42,810 nucleotides of DNA from Tissierellia bacterium (lineage in GTDB: Bacteria > Bacillota > Clostridia > Tissierellales > Tissierellaceae). Where the stretch lies: the NCBI GenBank assembly GCA_012518035.1, contig JAAYTL010000010.1, positions 1 to 42,810 of the forward strand. The letters are read 5' to 3'. Within the stretch, counting starts at the first letter, position 1. Each line of letters begins with the position of its first letter. Below, in pieces: positions 24,960-34,433 of the stretch. The notes under the pieces were generated by a model. The model searched no databases. It saw nothing but the letters and a program-made list of their open reading frames with translations, and had not been told where the DNA came from. The translations under genes were made by a program, and so were the position numbers.

Positions 24960-25298
24960 ATGAAAAAGTACTTATTTTATGGGATGACAGGTGAGAAGAT
25001 GTGTTTCCAACATATTTTCATGAATGCCCTGGACTTGCATGGTTCAGGTCATGAGGCAAGGATTATCTTCGAAGGAGCTTCAGTTAAGTTGGTAGCAGTC
25101 TTTGAGGAAGAGAATAACCCCATGTACAAAAAGGCCAAGGAGGCTGGACTTATAGCTGGGGCCTGTCTGGCATGTTCAAAGGTCTTAGGGGTTTATGATG
25201 AGGTGGTTAATACTGGCCTCACCATGTTAGATGATATGAATGGCCACGCAGGTATGAAATCCTACATAGAAAAGGGATTTGAAGTTATAAGTATGTAG
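24960..25298 (+). CDS. DsrE-like family protein
   Basis: 112 residues of the DsrE/DsrF-like alpha/beta fold. Cysteines lie in MCFQHIFMNAL and in the LIAGACLACSKVLG loop, where sulfur-carrier members hold their active cysteine. The role may be in sulfur relay or a small-molecule redox function, not certain. GAGGAGG upstream supports the start. It appears monocistronic. Confidence 0.75.
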   Translation: MKKYLFYGMTGEKMCFQHIFMNALDLHGSGHEARIIFEGASVKLVAVFEEENNPMYKKAKEAGLIAGACLACSKVLGVYDEVVNTGLTMLDDMNGHAGMKSYIEKGFEVISM

Positions 25299-25326
25299 GA
25301 TCTAGTGAAATCTTTTTGTCTTAAGT

Positions 25327-25380
25327 AAAAGGCTCCTTTCCTTGAGAATCTTGTTTTGATTCTTTAGGATAGGAGCCATT
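25327..25380. terminator. Strong hairpin between converging DsrE and DUF1294 genes
   Basis: GGCTCCT (25331-25337) and GAGAATC (25344-25350) pair with GATTCTT and AGGAGCC (25371-25377). On the minus strand it ends in TTTT, so it mainly terminates the DUF1294 transcript. Confidence 0.75.
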
Positions 25381-25423
25381 AATATTGGATATATACCATA
25401 TACACTTAGCTAATTATAAAATC

Positions 25424-25687
25424 CTATAGGATTCCCAAATAATAAACCACCAGGATATTAATAATCAAAAGCAGGGGCATGGCTATCCTAAACTTAAGCT
25501 TCCCTGTCTTATGACGGAAGAGCCTCATAGAGAGTATCCCTCCCAGGCTGCCACCTATCAAGGAGAGAAGGAGGAGGGTGGCCTCGGATATCCTCCATTG
25601 GTTCCTTCTTGACCTCTTCTTATCCACTGCAAACACGATAAAACAAATTATATTAATAAGGATTAAATATCTGTATAAGTATTCCAT
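25424..25687 (-). CDS. DUF1294 small membrane protein
   Basis: 87 residues from the ATG at 25687, preceded by AGGAG; an in-frame TTG at 25717 is possible but lies inside the upstream gene. Family features are FAVDKKRSRRNQWRISEATLLLLSLIGGSLGGILSMRLFRHKTGKLKF, between two or three membrane helices. Function is unknown. It follows the LiaF-like gene on the same strand and probably shares its transcript. Confidence 0.88.
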   Translation of the reverse strand: MEYLYRYLILINIICFIVFAVDKKRSRRNQWRISEATLLLLSLIGGSLGGILSMRLFRHKTGKLKFRIAMPLLLIINILVVYYLGIL

Positions 25688-25707
25688 GTCACAACTCCTA
25701 ATGTCTC

Positions 25708-26595
25708 CTAATCCCAATAGACAAAGTCTATATTACCAACACCCATATCTATATCCATATCTATCCTGACCTTGGCAGTATCATAATTTGTTGAGGTATA
25801 GTAGTCTCCATCCTTAACTAGGCCCAGGTCATCGATATTAGTAGAGGATAGGGCTGTATCCATCTTTATCTTTAACCCTACACTTTTAGGGATTTCAATA
25901 CTCAAATTAGAGGCTCCAGAATCTATTGAGACTTTTGTATCATGTTTATCGCTAAGGACCAGGGCTAGATCTACTGCCCCAGAATCCAAATCCAAGCTTC
26001 TCACAGGAACATCTCCCAAATCCATCTTTCCTGACATTGCTCCTAAATCCACATCCAAGTCCCATACTACATCCTTGTTTAGATAGAAATCATACCGGGA
26101 GGGTTCATTTTGGATATCTATTATGTTGAATTCCTTAGAATAAAACTTTATGCTGGCAAGCTGATTGTGGTTGGAAAAGTCCTTCCTATAGTTTAACTCC
26201 CTACCGCTAATCTCAGCTACAAGGAGGTCGGTATCAGTGGAGTTTATGTTTAGGGTACTAGCCCCTATATCCAAATCAAACTTACCGAATTCAGTTTCTT
26301 CAAGTTTTTCTATGACCACTCTGTCATCAATAATCCGACTGCCCTCAGGATTGGATCCAAAGAGGCTGTAGACAATGACTATGCTAAAGAAGGCAATCCA
26401 ACTTATCCAGGTGATGTAGGTTTTAAACTTAGATTTTCTGAATAAGATATTGATACCAATAATTACTAAAATCAAGGGCCATAGATGGAAGAGCCTGAAG
26501 ATTACTCCCGGACTAAAGTACCCAAGATTAACCAAAAGCAAAACCACACCTAGCACAACTAGGGCCAGGCCAAAGAAAATTTTATTACCCATCAT
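25708..26595 (-). CDS. LiaF/DUF5668-like membrane protein with adhesin-like beta domain
   Basis: About 295 residues from the ATG at 26595 (an adjacent ATG at 26592 is also well placed after GGGAGG). The N-terminus has LiaI/LiaF-type helices (FFGLALVVLGVVLLLVNLGYF, LWPLILVIIGINILF) and a third helix near residue 70. The remaining ~200 residues form repeated short beta strands with the LDLDSGAVDLAL and IDSGASNLSIEIP pattern, like the toast-rack (DUF2154) or DUF4097 domain of cell-envelope stress proteins. LiaF inhibits the LiaRS two-component system in bacilli; no liaRS genes are here, so its partner is unknown. Confidence 0.8.
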   Translation of the reverse strand: MMGNKIFFGLALVVLGVVLLLVNLGYFSPGVIFRLFHLWPLILVIIGINILFRKSKFKTYITWISWIAFFSIVIVYSLFGSNPEGSRIIDDRVVIEKLEETEFGKFDLDIGASTLNINSTDTDLLVAEISGRELNYRKDFSNHNQLASIKFYSKEFNIIDIQNEPSRYDFYLNKDVVWDLDVDLGAMSGKMDLGDVPVRSLDLDSGAVDLALVLSDKHDTKVSIDSGASNLSIEIPKSVGLKIKMDTALSSTNIDDLGLVKDGDYYTSTNYDTAKVRIDMDIDMGVGNIDFVYWD

Positions 26596-26695
26596 TTTAC
26601 CTCCCAATCCGTTATTTCCTATAGCTATAGTATACCAGAGGGAGGGCCAAGATGATATATTAGAGAGAAATTTATAAAAAAATTTAAAAAAGTCC

Positions 26696-26723
26696 TTTAC
26701 AATTATATTATTTTGTATATAAT
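26696..26723 (+). promoter_or_regulatory. Sigma-A promoter of the T-box/binding-protein transcript
   Basis: TTTACA (26696-26701) and TATAAT (26718-26723) are spaced 16 bp, with the T-box leader beginning about 25 bases later. Confidence 0.65.
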
Positions 26724-26744
26724 AGATTATAATCTAAAAACAAA

Positions 26745-27024
26745 GCATAGACTTTGAAGAGGAGAGTAGTTCTAGTAGGACTTCTAAAGCGAGTTCCAGG
26801 TGGTGAAAGGGAACGAAGGACCATTAGGATGAAGAGGGCCTCTGAGTTATGTACCGAGACTGGGTCAAGGCTACATCGGGTTCACCCGTTATAGTGATAG
26901 GGTATATTCATGTAGGAATGTACTCGATGAGGCATGTATTGTGAAATACATGTAAAATAGGATGGCAACACGAAGAATATCTCTCGTTCCTAAGAATAAT
27001 CTCTTAGGGATGGGAGTTTTTTTA
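26745..27024 (+). promoter_or_regulatory. T-box riboswitch upstream of the amino-acid-binding protein
   Basis: Stem I elements (GAAGAGGAGAGTAG and AGCGAG...GGTGGTGAAAGG) are present. The T-box AGGATGGCAACACG lies at 26959-26972. A terminator hairpin (about 26982-27016) ends in seven Ts. The T-box reads TGGC, not the TGGT of the other two leaders, so the tRNA should have discriminator G73. The specifier lies in 26827-26838. GAG or GAA (Glu) and GAT (Asp) fit both position and G73, while the Arg triplets in the same stretch usually go with A73. The amino acid is therefore not fixed; Glu is my preference. Confidence 0.88.
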
Positions 27025-27058
27025 TTACTATTATTTAATATTAAGGAAGGGGATTTAA

Positions 27059-27928
27059 ATGAAAAAGAAGTTAAGTTTATTACTAGTATTGGTTATGGTT
27101 TTTAGTATTTTTATAACAGCATGTGGAGATAAGGGAGCTAATGACAATGGCTCTGACAAGGGAGCAGATGTAGGCAATGGTAAAGATGTAGAGGATACCA
27201 AGGATGAGTTAACTAGCCAAGACATTATAGATAAGGGTAAACTTATCATGGGAACCAATGCAGAATATCCACCATTCGAATTCCATATCCTTGTAGATGG
27301 AAAGGATGAAATTGTAGGCCTTGATATCGAAATTGCTAAGTATATAGCAAATGAACTGGGAGTAGAGTTAGAGATCAAGGACATGGATTTTGGTAACCTT
27401 TTGGGAGCCTTAGATACTGGCATGATTGATGTTGACATAGCAGCCATGAACCCTGACCCAGACAGGGATGCTAATTTTACAGATATCTACTATGAAGTAA
27501 ACCATGGAGTTTTAGTCCACAAGGACAATGATGCTGGTATCACTAGTCTAGAAGACTTGAATGGTAAGAAGATAGGGGTACAAAGAGGAACCGTACAAGA
27601 AGAGATTGCCAACAATGAAATCCAGGATGCAGAAGTTATTAGCTTGGATAAAAACTCCGATGCAGTTATGAACCTTAAGACTAAGAAGATAGATTGCATA
27701 ATTATGGAATCACCTGTTGCCAAATCCTATGCTCAAGCCAATGATGATATCATGGTAGCAGAAGGTATCGACATAGATAGTGGTACTGATGGGGTGGCCA
27801 TAGCTGTAAAGACAGGCAATGATGAATTAACTGAGAAGTTAAATGAAATCATAGCCGACATGATCTCCCAAGGTCTAATTGAAAAATGGTTTGTTGAGGC
27901 AGAAGAACTTAGCAACGAAGCCCTCTAA
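27059..27928 (+). CDS. Amino-acid ABC transporter substrate-binding lipoprotein
   Basis: 289 residues. A lipoprotein signal with lipobox ITAC puts the acylated cysteine at about residue 22. A low-complexity Gly/Asp/Lys linker follows. The family-3 binding domain then opens with KLIMGTNAEYPPFEF and contains VGLDIEIAKYIANELGVELEIKDM and LNGKKIGVQRGT. It captures a polar amino acid outside the cell. No permease or ATPase gene is beside it; the next gene is a chemoreceptor. Control by a T-box is unusual for a lone binding protein and means it is made when a particular tRNA is uncharged. It may feed a permease encoded elsewhere. Confidence 0.92.
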   Translation: MKKKLSLLLVLVMVFSIFITACGDKGANDNGSDKGADVGNGKDVEDTKDELTSQDIIDKGKLIMGTNAEYPPFEFHILVDGKDEIVGLDIEIAKYIANELGVELEIKDMDFGNLLGALDTGMIDVDIAAMNPDPDRDANFTDIYYEVNHGVLVHKDNDAGITSLEDLNGKKIGVQRGTVQEEIANNEIQDAEVISLDKNSDAVMNLKTKKIDCIIMESPVAKSYAQANDDIMVAEGIDIDSGTDGVAIAVKTGNDELTEKLNEIIADMISQGLIEKWFVEAEELSNEAL

Positions 27929-27933
27929 AATAC

Positions 27934-27957
27934 GCAGCTACAATTGTAGCTGCTTTT
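27934..27957 (+). terminator. Terminator after the binding-protein gene
   Basis: The 20-base perfect palindrome GCAGCTACAATTGTAGCTGC is followed by TTTT. Confidence 0.8.
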
Positions 27958-28016
27958 CACTTTTTTCCAGTATATAGTATTAGCTATATAATTTTTCAAT
28001 AGTCCATGTTTATAGA

Positions 28017-28043
28017 TAAACAATTTTATAAAAGGGCCGATAC
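28017..28043 (+). promoter_or_regulatory. Sigma-28 (SigD/FliA) motility promoter
   Basis: TAAA (28017-28020), a 15-bp spacer and GCCGATAC (28036-28043) match the flagellar/chemotaxis consensus TAAA-N15-GCCGATAA at all but the last base. It lies about 35 bases before a chemoreceptor gene. Confidence 0.88.
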
Positions 28044-28078
28044 TATATATAAGATTTTTGATAGGAAAAGGTGATGAA

Positions 28079-30154
28079 TTGAAAAAGATAAGTACCAAGA
28101 TTATTTTAACAGCACTAATTTGTTCGATTATGATGTCCTTGTTCGTTGGAATCACAGGCATTCGGAGAATTAGACCAGTATTAGAGGAAAACGCAAGAGA
28201 TTACCTATATGAAAAAGTTCAAGTCTATTCTTCTAGCTTTAATGAAAGCATACTGACCTACGAGGCCACAGCATCTAACCTATATCAGGTAGTGAATAAT
28301 ACCCTGGTTAAGGCTAGGTTAGAGGAACCAGGCTATATAGAAGAATATGTTAACACCATTTTGAGACCCATAGTCCAAACCATAGCTAGGGACACAAGGG
28401 AATGTGCAGGGGTCTATGTAGTATTTGACCATGAATTTACTGGTAAATCAGAGGGAATCTGGGCAGGCTTACGGAATGGACAGTTGGTTAACTCCTTACC
28501 CACAAACCTAGCAGGTAAAAGTCAAAATGACCCATCTGCTGCCTTTTATTATAATGCAATAAAGGCAGGGGGACCTAACTGGAGTGAGTTTTATGTAAAT
28601 AATGCCAACCAAGAAGTAATGACATTCTCTATCCCAATAGAATTTGATGGTAGCTACATAGGGGTAGTCGGAGCAGACTTAAGTGTAGGTGCCTTGGTTG
28701 AGCAAGTTCAGGGACTACAGCTATATGATAGTGGATATGCCTTCATGCTTAACGAAAAATTCGACTTCATAGTTCATCCAGAACTGGATTCAAGCACCAA
28801 CCTAGCCGCATTGGAAGATGGTATATATGCTGGCCTAGTTGATGAGATAAAGGCCAATAAACTTGGCCTTGCTGATTATTCATATGCTGGTTCAGATGAA
28901 ATCTTAGCCTATTCCCAGCTCCACGATGGTAAGGTAATTGTATTAGCAGTACCTACTGAAGAAGTATTTAAAGAGATGAATACTACCATTACCATGATTT
29001 TAGTAATCATGGCAATCTCTGCAGTCCTGGCAGCTGTTATTTCCTTTGTTGCAGGCAAGAGGATCTCTGACCCCATCGTTTATACAGTGGATCTCCTGAA
29101 GCTTACAGCCGAATTAGATTTAGAGGACATAGAAGAAACAGGCAAACTAAAAGCCTATCTGGAAAGACCAGATGAGGTTGGAGATATACTCAGGGCAACT
29201 GGACTCCTGAGAAAAAAGGTTAAAGAAGTCATAATGGCTATAGATAAGACTACGGATAATATCCTAGAAAACACTTCCAGCCTAACTACGGCAATTAATG
29301 AAACCTCTCAATCCATAAATGCTGTTGCCCAAACAGTGGAGGAGATGGCCAGGGCATCCATGGGACAAGCCGAAGATGCTGAAGAGGGAGCTGTGGTCTT
29401 GAATAGGTTGGCTGAAAGTATAAAGGTGGCAGTTGAGAATAGCAGGATTGTTGTAGAAAGCTCTGAAAAAGCCCAGAGAATCAGTGAAGAAGGAGCCAAG
29501 TCAATGGCAGAGATGGTTGACAGGTTTAGGATCTCCAATGAATCCTCTAAGGATGTTGCAAGTAAGATCGACTCCCTATTGGAAAAATCCCAGTCAATTG
29601 GAACCATACTAAATACCATAATCAATATCTCAGAACAGACCAACTTGCTTGCCCTTAATGCAGCTATAGAAGCAGCCAGGGCTGGTGAGAGTGGTAGAGG
29701 TTTTGCCGTTGTCGCTGAGGAAATTAGAAAGCTATCAGAAGAGACAGGGGAAGCTACCAGGAGTATTGAAGATATCTTAAAGGCAATCCAAGTTGAAGTA
29801 GAAAACACCAAGAAGAGTATGGATGTATCTCAAGAAGCCTTAGATGAAGCAAATGTAACTCTTGAGAAGACTAATGAGGCCTTTGAACAGATTGACACTG
29901 CTATCCATCTGGCAATAGATGCCATAGGTGAGTTGGGTAACAGGCTTAATATTGTTGATGGTGAAAAGGAAGAAGCCTACGAGTCTATAGAGAATATCTC
30001 CTCAGTAACTGAAGAGACAGCAGCCTCAACAGAGGAACTGTCAGCCTCTATGGAAGAACAGGCAGCTATCATGGAGACCATCTCAGGCAATACCAACAAC
30101 CTAGCTGAAATAGTAGACGTCCTAGAAGAACTAGTTAACAGGTTTAAGATTTAA
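28079..30154 (+). CDS. Methyl-accepting chemotaxis protein with dCache sensor
   Basis: About 691 residues from the TTG at 28079, after AAAGGTGAT; an in-frame TTG at 28058 precedes that site. An N-terminal helix, a periplasmic dCache domain of about 260 residues (ending in [15 protein letters not shown]...), a second helix ([24 protein letters not shown]), HAMP and a long signalling coiled coil follow. The hairpin tip is canonical: [36 protein letters not shown]. Flanking Glu/Gln pairs are candidate methylation sites. The sigma-28 promoter ties it to the motility regulon. dCache receptors often sense amino acids directly. Confidence 0.95.
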   Translation: MKKISTKIILTALICSIMMSLFVGITGIRRIRPVLEENARDYLYEKVQVYSSSFNESILTYEATASNLYQVVNNTLVKARLEEPGYIEEYVNTILRPIVQTIARDTRECAGVYVVFDHEFTGKSEGIWAGLRNGQLVNSLPTNLAGKSQNDPSAAFYYNAIKAGGPNWSEFYVNNANQEVMTFSIPIEFDGSYIGVVGADLSVGALVEQVQGLQLYDSGYAFMLNEKFDFIVHPELDSSTNLAALEDGIYAGLVDEIKANKLGLADYSYAGSDEILAYSQLHDGKVIVLAVPTEEVFKEMNTTITMILVIMAISAVLAAVISFVAGKRISDPIVYTVDLLKLTAELDLEDIEETGKLKAYLERPDEVGDILRATGLLRKKVKEVIMAIDKTTDNILENTSSLTTAINETSQSINAVAQTVEEMARASMGQAEDAEEGAVVLNRLAESIKVAVENSRIVVESSEKAQRISEEGAKSMAEMVDRFRISNESSKDVASKIDSLLEKSQSIGTILNTIINISEQTNLLALNAAIEAARAGESGRGFAVVAEEIRKLSEETGEATRSIEDILKAIQVEVENTKKSMDVSQEALDEANVTLEKTNEAFEQIDTAIHLAIDAIGELGNRLNIVDGEKEEAYESIENISSVTEETAASTEELSASMEEQAAIMETISGNTNNLAEIVDVLEELVNRFKI

Positions 30155-30169
30155 ATAGAAGAATTTAAG

Positions 30170-30207
30170 AATACCCTAAAGGATGGTCATCCCTTAGGGT
30201 ATTTTTA
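30170..30207 (+). terminator. Terminator after the chemoreceptor gene
   Basis: ATACCCTAA-AGGATG (30171-30185) pairs with CATCCC-TTAGGGTAT and runs into five Ts. It overlaps the end of the converging ABC gene. Confidence 0.85.
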
Positions 30208-30993
30208 TACGTGTCGGTCATAATCTATGTGAAGTAAGATCCTATCACCGGATTTTTCATATACAATTGGAACCTCAAGGAAGTTGGATAAGCTATCCTC
30301 CTTTAGGACCTCATCGGTAGGTCCTGCCTGATAGACCTCACCTTTCTTTAACAAGAGGGTATGGGAGAAGGTGGGCAGTATCTCCTCGGTGTGGTGGGTT
30401 ACATAGATTAGGGTGGGGGCATTATCATCCTTGCTAAGATTTCTAATTATCTCCAGCAACTGCTCCCTAGCTATGATATCCAAGCCTGTACAGGGCTCAT
30501 CCAGGATTAGGAGCTTAGGTTTGGCCATGAGGCCCCGAGCTATTAAGACCCTCTGTTTTTCCCCTTGGGACAGGGTCCTGTACTCCCTATCAGCCAAATT
30601 TATAGCATCAAGCTTTGTCAGGCAATTCCTGGCATAGATAAGGTCCTCCTCACTAGTTTCATCATAGAGGTCTACTGTAGCAAACTTCCCACTCAGGACT
30701 ATGTCCAGGGCGATACTATAGTCATGGAACTTCTCTTGGATGGATGAGCTGACCCATCCTATAGATTTCCTTAGCCTTCTCATGTCATATTGACCAACTG
30801 TCTTACCCAGGACCTTCAACCAACCCTTGGATGGGAAGATATAGCCATTGAGCATATTAAGGAGCATAGTCTTACCAGCCCCATTTAAACCATATATGGC
30901 CCAGTGTTCCCCATCCTTGATAGACCAATTTATATCCTTAAGTAGGTACTTATTATTTCTAATTACCGAAACATTCTCTAGTTCAACAATCAT
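30205..30993 (-). CDS. Orphan ABC transporter ATPase (YlmA/ModF-like)
   Basis: 262 residues from the ATG at 30993, seven bases after GGAGGT. It has all nucleotide-binding motifs: Walker A GLNGAGKTM, Q-loop, signature LSQGEKQR, Walker B LLILDEP and switch histidine VTHH. No transmembrane gene is adjacent, so it either serves a permease elsewhere or is a single-subunit family member such as YlmA, whose role is unclear. It is transcribed away from the leu operon; the shared upstream region contains no obvious promoter for it. Confidence 0.88.
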   Translation of the reverse strand: MIVELENVSVIRNNKYLLKDINWSIKDGEHWAIYGLNGAGKTMLLNMLNGYIFPSKGWLKVLGKTVGQYDMRRLRKSIGWVSSSIQEKFHDYSIALDIVLSGKFATVDLYDETSEEDLIYARNCLTKLDAINLADREYRTLSQGEKQRVLIARGLMAKPKLLILDEPCTGLDIIAREQLLEIIRNLSKDDNAPTLIYVTHHTEEILPTFSHTLLLKKGEVYQAGPTDEVLKEDSLSNFLEVPIVYEKSGDRILLHIDYDRHV

Positions 30994-31118
30994 AGTCACT
31001 ACCTCCTATCAATTTTCATATTATATCCTAATTGGTTAAGAAAGTCATCTAACAAATCTTCTAAATTCAGGGTCTAAAGAGCAAGGAAAAAAATTTACTA
31101 ATACTTGTAAAAAAACAC

Positions 31119-31148
31119 TTGACAATTTAACGCATTAAATTATATAAT
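31119..31148 (+). promoter_or_regulatory. Sigma-A promoter of the leu operon
   Basis: Perfect TTGACA (31119-31124) and TATAAT (31143-31148) are spaced 18 bp, just before the T-box leader. Confidence 0.85.
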
Positions 31149-31184
31149 GGGTTCTAATAATTCAAAAACAAGAAGTGCTTTAAT

Positions 31185-31448
31185 AAATGCAATTAGAAAG
31201 AGAAAGATATCACATACTTATTCAAAGAGAGCTAATGGTTGGTGGGAATTAGCATAAGTAGGATATGTAATACTAGCTTTCTGGCAGATTCGCTGAGAAA
31301 TCCAAAAGTAGGCGAATACGGAGCCACCGTTATATGGCTACTGGATGTTGGTCCAGGAAAATGAGGCAGGTTTCCTGCGAATTAGGGTGGTAACACGAGT
31401 ATAACCTTCGTCCCTATAAGTTTATCTTATAGGCACGGAGGTTTTTTT
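31185..31448 (+). promoter_or_regulatory. T-box riboswitch, leucine specifier (leu operon)
   Basis: Stem I pairs AGAAAG with CTTTCT and ACATA with TATGT. The specifier loop contains CTA (Leu) at 31273-31275, followed by a purine, in the same frame as ATC in the ilvA leader. The T-box AGGGTGGTAACACG is at 31384-31397; its TGGT fits the A73 discriminator of tRNA-Leu. The terminator stem (31405-31420 with 31426-31441, 15 of 16 pairs) ends in seven Ts. Uncharged tRNA-Leu would favour read-through into leuA. Confidence 0.93.
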
Positions 31449-31450
31449 AT

Positions 31451-31561
31451 GACCTAACACAGTGAATTAGCATAGCGAATGAACTGATGTAGGTCAAACG
31501 CAAAGAATCCCTAATTCATGCGAATGAAATGAGCAAATGAATTAGTCAGGATTCGACTGCG
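31451..31561 (+). repeat. Two tandem palindromes between the leu T-box and leuA
   Basis: Palindrome 1 has GACCT (31451-31455) matching AGGTC (31491-31495), with inner CAGT/ACTG. Palindrome 2 (31499-31561) is stepped: CGCA/TGCG, GAATCC/GGATTC and CTAATTCAT/ATGAATTAG. Both loops hold GCGAATGAA-like words. They look like a short dispersed palindromic repeat or an RNA structure in the leuA 5' leader. From here to leuA (31562-31645) I see only an A-rich stretch and the ribosome site. Confidence 0.6.
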
Positions 31562-31645
31562 TAAAATGCCCTAACCCAACAGATGTTATAAATACAAAGA
31601 AAAATAATAAATTAGAAAAATAAGTAATAAGAAGGGGGAATATGG

Positions 31646-33145
31646 ATGTCAAAGGTAATCAAATTCTTCGATACAACTTTAAGAGACGGGGAACAATCCC
31701 CAGGATGTAGTATGAATATTAGGGAGAAAGTAATGTTAGCCAAGCAGTTAGAGAAGCTGGGGGTTGATATCATAGAGGCGGGATTCGCTGCGGCATCACC
31801 AGGAGATTTTGAGTCAGTTCAAAGAATAGCTGCCGAGATAAAAAATTCCACAGTGGCTGTCTTAGCCCGGGCGGTCAAGGAGGACATAGACAAGGCCTGG
31901 GAGGCTGTAATAGATGCTGCTAAACCAAGGATCCACACCTTTATAGCTACCTCGGACATTCATATGGAACACAAGCTAAAGATGAAGCCAGAAGAGGTCA
32001 TAAAGAGGGCAGAAGAGATGGTAAGATACGCTTGTAGCCTTTGCCCAGAGGTGGAGTTTTCAGCAGAGGATGCCACCAGGAGTGACCCAGACTTCCTGGC
32101 AGAGATCTTTGACAGGACCATAGAGGCTGGAGCCAAGATAATCAACATACCAGATACAGTAGGTTATACCACACCTAATGAGTTCTATGACTTCATCATG
32201 GAAATCAGAAGTAAGTCCAAGCACCTAGACAAGGTGGAAATCTCAGTCCACTGCCATAACGATTTAGGTCTAGCAGTGGCCAATACCCTAGCAGCAGCCA
32301 AGGCAGGGGCCACCCAGTTTGAATGTACCATCAATGGGATAGGTGAAAGGGCAGGAAATGCAGCCCTAGAGGAACTGGTCATGATTATGAATGTAAGGCG
32401 GGATATCTACGGTCTTAAATCCAATATCAATACCAGGGAGATTATGAAGACCAGCCACCTCCTATCCAGCATAACCGGGGTAGGGGTCCAGCCCAACAAG
32501 GCCATAGTTGGAGCCAATGCCTTCGCCCATGAATCTGGAATCCACCAACATGGGGTACTCAACCATAGGGCTACTTATGAGATAATGACCCCTGAGTCAG
32601 TTGGAGTAACCACGGACAATATCGTAATAGGTAAACACTCAGGCCGCCACGCCTTTAGGGATAAGTTAAAATCAATGGGCTATGAGCTTAGCGAAGAAGA
32701 ATTAAACAAGGCCTTCAAAGAGTTTAAGAAACTGGCAGACAAGAAGAAACAGATCTACGATAAGGACATAGATGCAATAATCACAGAGAGAGAAGTTAGG
32801 AAGGATGACAAGTATAAGCTGGTTAGGTTTGTAATCAATAGTGGCAACACCATAACCACCACTGCAACAGTCCTACTCAACATCGATGGCAAGGAGATAG
32901 AGAGGATAGCCTCTGCAGCAGGGCCTGTGGACGCGGCCTTTAGTGCCATAGACAAATGCCTGGATATAGATGTGGAGTTGGAGGATTACTCCATCCAGTC
33001 AGTTACAGAAGGAACAGATGCCCTGGGCTATTCAGTAGTTAAATTAAGATATGAGGGGAATAGTTACACAGGCAGGTCAACCAGTATCAATATAGTGGAA
33101 GCAAGCATAGGTGCATACCTAAATGCATTAAATACAATAAATTAA
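31646..33145 (+). CDS. leuA: 2-isopropylmalate synthase
   Basis: 499 residues. It condenses acetyl-CoA with 2-oxoisovalerate, the first committed step to leucine. The HMGL-like barrel opens with FFDTTLRDGEQSPGCS and has the metal/substrate motifs SVHCHNDLGLAVANTLAA and NGIGERAGNAALEE. The LeuA dimer domain occupies about residues 370-499 and supplies leucine feedback inhibition. First gene of leuACDB, controlled by the T-box. The ATG follows AAGGGGG; an ATG four bases earlier is out of frame. Confidence 0.97.
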   Translation: MSKVIKFFDTTLRDGEQSPGCSMNIREKVMLAKQLEKLGVDIIEAGFAAASPGDFESVQRIAAEIKNSTVAVLARAVKEDIDKAWEAVIDAAKPRIHTFIATSDIHMEHKLKMKPEEVIKRAEEMVRYACSLCPEVEFSAEDATRSDPDFLAEIFDRTIEAGAKIINIPDTVGYTTPNEFYDFIMEIRSKSKHLDKVEISVHCHNDLGLAVANTLAAAKAGATQFECTINGIGERAGNAALEELVMIMNVRRDIYGLKSNINTREIMKTSHLLSSITGVGVQPNKAIVGANAFAHESGIHQHGVLNHRATYEIMTPESVGVTTDNIVIGKHSGRHAFRDKLKSMGYELSEEELNKAFKEFKKLADKKKQIYDKDIDAIITEREVRKDDKYKLVRFVINSGNTITTTATVLLNIDGKEIERIASAAGPVDAAFSAIDKCLDIDVELEDYSIQSVTEGTDALGYSVVKLRYEGNSYTGRSTSINIVEASIGAYLNALNTIN

Positions 33146-33160
33146 AGGGAGGAATCGATA

Positions 33161-34432
33161 ATGGGAATGACAATGACCCAAAAAATACTAGCAGCTCATG
33201 CTGGTCTAGATAAGGTAGAAGCAGGACAGTTCATAGAGGCTAAGTTAGATATGGTTTTAGGAAATGATATAACAGGACCACCAGCCATCAAGGAATTTGA
33301 AAAGATGGGGGCTGAAAGGGTCTTTGATAGGGATAAGATCGCCCTTGTACCAGACCATTTCACACCCAATAAGGATATAAAATCAGCCCAGCAATGTAAG
33401 TTCATGAGGGAATTTGCCCATGAGCAGGAGGTAACCAACTATTTTGAAGTAGGTGAAATGGGTATAGAGCATGCTCTACTACCAGAGAAGGGCTTGGTAG
33501 TAGCAGGAGATGTGGTCATAGGGGCCGACTCCCATACCTGTACCTATGGAGCTCTAGGGGCCTTCTCCACAGGAGTTGGAAGTACGGACATGGCAGCAGG
33601 CATGGCAACAGGAGAGGCCTGGTTTAAGGTACCTGCAGCCATCAAGTTTAACCTAGTGGGTAAGCCCTCTGAATGGGTTAGCGGCAAGGATATCATCCTA
33701 CATATCATTGGGAAAATTGGTGTAGATGGAGCCCTCTACAAGTCCATGGAGTTTGTGGGAGAGGGGATAGCCCATCTAGGCATGGATGACAGGTTTACCA
33801 TAGCCAACATGGCTATAGAAGCCGGGGCCAAGAATGGAATCTTTCCAGTGGATGAATTGACCATAGAATATATGAAGGACCACTCAAATAGAGAGTATAA
33901 GATTTATGAGGCTGATGAAGATGCCATCTATGATGAAGAATATACCATAAACCTATCAGATGTCAGACCCACAGTGGCCTTCCCCCATATACCCGAGAAC
34001 ACCAGGACCATAGATGAGGCTGGGGATATTGAAATCCACCAGGTGGTCATAGGCTCCTGTACCAATGGTAGGTTGGATGATTTAAGGGCAGCAGCCAAGG
34101 TCCTCAAGGGACGCAAGGTCAAGAAGGGGATTAGGACTATAATCTTCCCAGCAACCCAAAAGATCTACCTACAAGCCATTGAAGAGGGACTTATCAAGAC
34201 TTTTATCGAGGCTGGAGCAGTGGTCAGCACTCCAACCTGTGGACCTTGCCTAGGAGGGCATATGGGAATCCTAGCTGAAGGCGAGAGATGCGTGTCCACA
34301 ACCAATAGGAATTTCGTTGGCCGTATGGGTCACTCCAAATCAGAAGTGTATTTAGCAAGTCCTGCAGTGGCAGCAGCATCAGCAATAGCAGGCAAGATCT
34401 ATAATCCTGAAAAGCTTGAGGAGGTAGAATAA
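33161..34432 (+). CDS. leuC: 3-isopropylmalate dehydratase large subunit
   Basis: 423 residues, the shorter aconitase-type LeuC found in clostridia and archaea. The 4Fe-4S cysteines are in GSCTNGR and [13 protein letters not shown]; the active-site segment [23 protein letters not shown] is intact. With LeuD it isomerises 2- to 3-isopropylmalate. It starts 15 bases after leuA with GGGAGG upstream and ends one base before leuD. Confidence 0.97.
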   Translation: MGMTMTQKILAAHAGLDKVEAGQFIEAKLDMVLGNDITGPPAIKEFEKMGAERVFDRDKIALVPDHFTPNKDIKSAQQCKFMREFAHEQEVTNYFEVGEMGIEHALLPEKGLVVAGDVVIGADSHTCTYGALGAFSTGVGSTDMAAGMATGEAWFKVPAAIKFNLVGKPSEWVSGKDIILHIIGKIGVDGALYKSMEFVGEGIAHLGMDDRFTIANMAIEAGAKNGIFPVDELTIEYMKDHSNREYKIYEADEDAIYDEEYTINLSDVRPTVAFPHIPENTRTIDEAGDIEIHQVVIGSCTNGRLDDLRAAAKVLKGRKVKKGIRTIIFPATQKIYLQAIEEGLIKTFIEAGAVVSTPTCGPCLGGHMGILAEGERCVSTTNRNFVGRMGHSKSEVYLASPAVAAASAIAGKIYNPEKLEEVE

Positions 34433-34433
34433 G

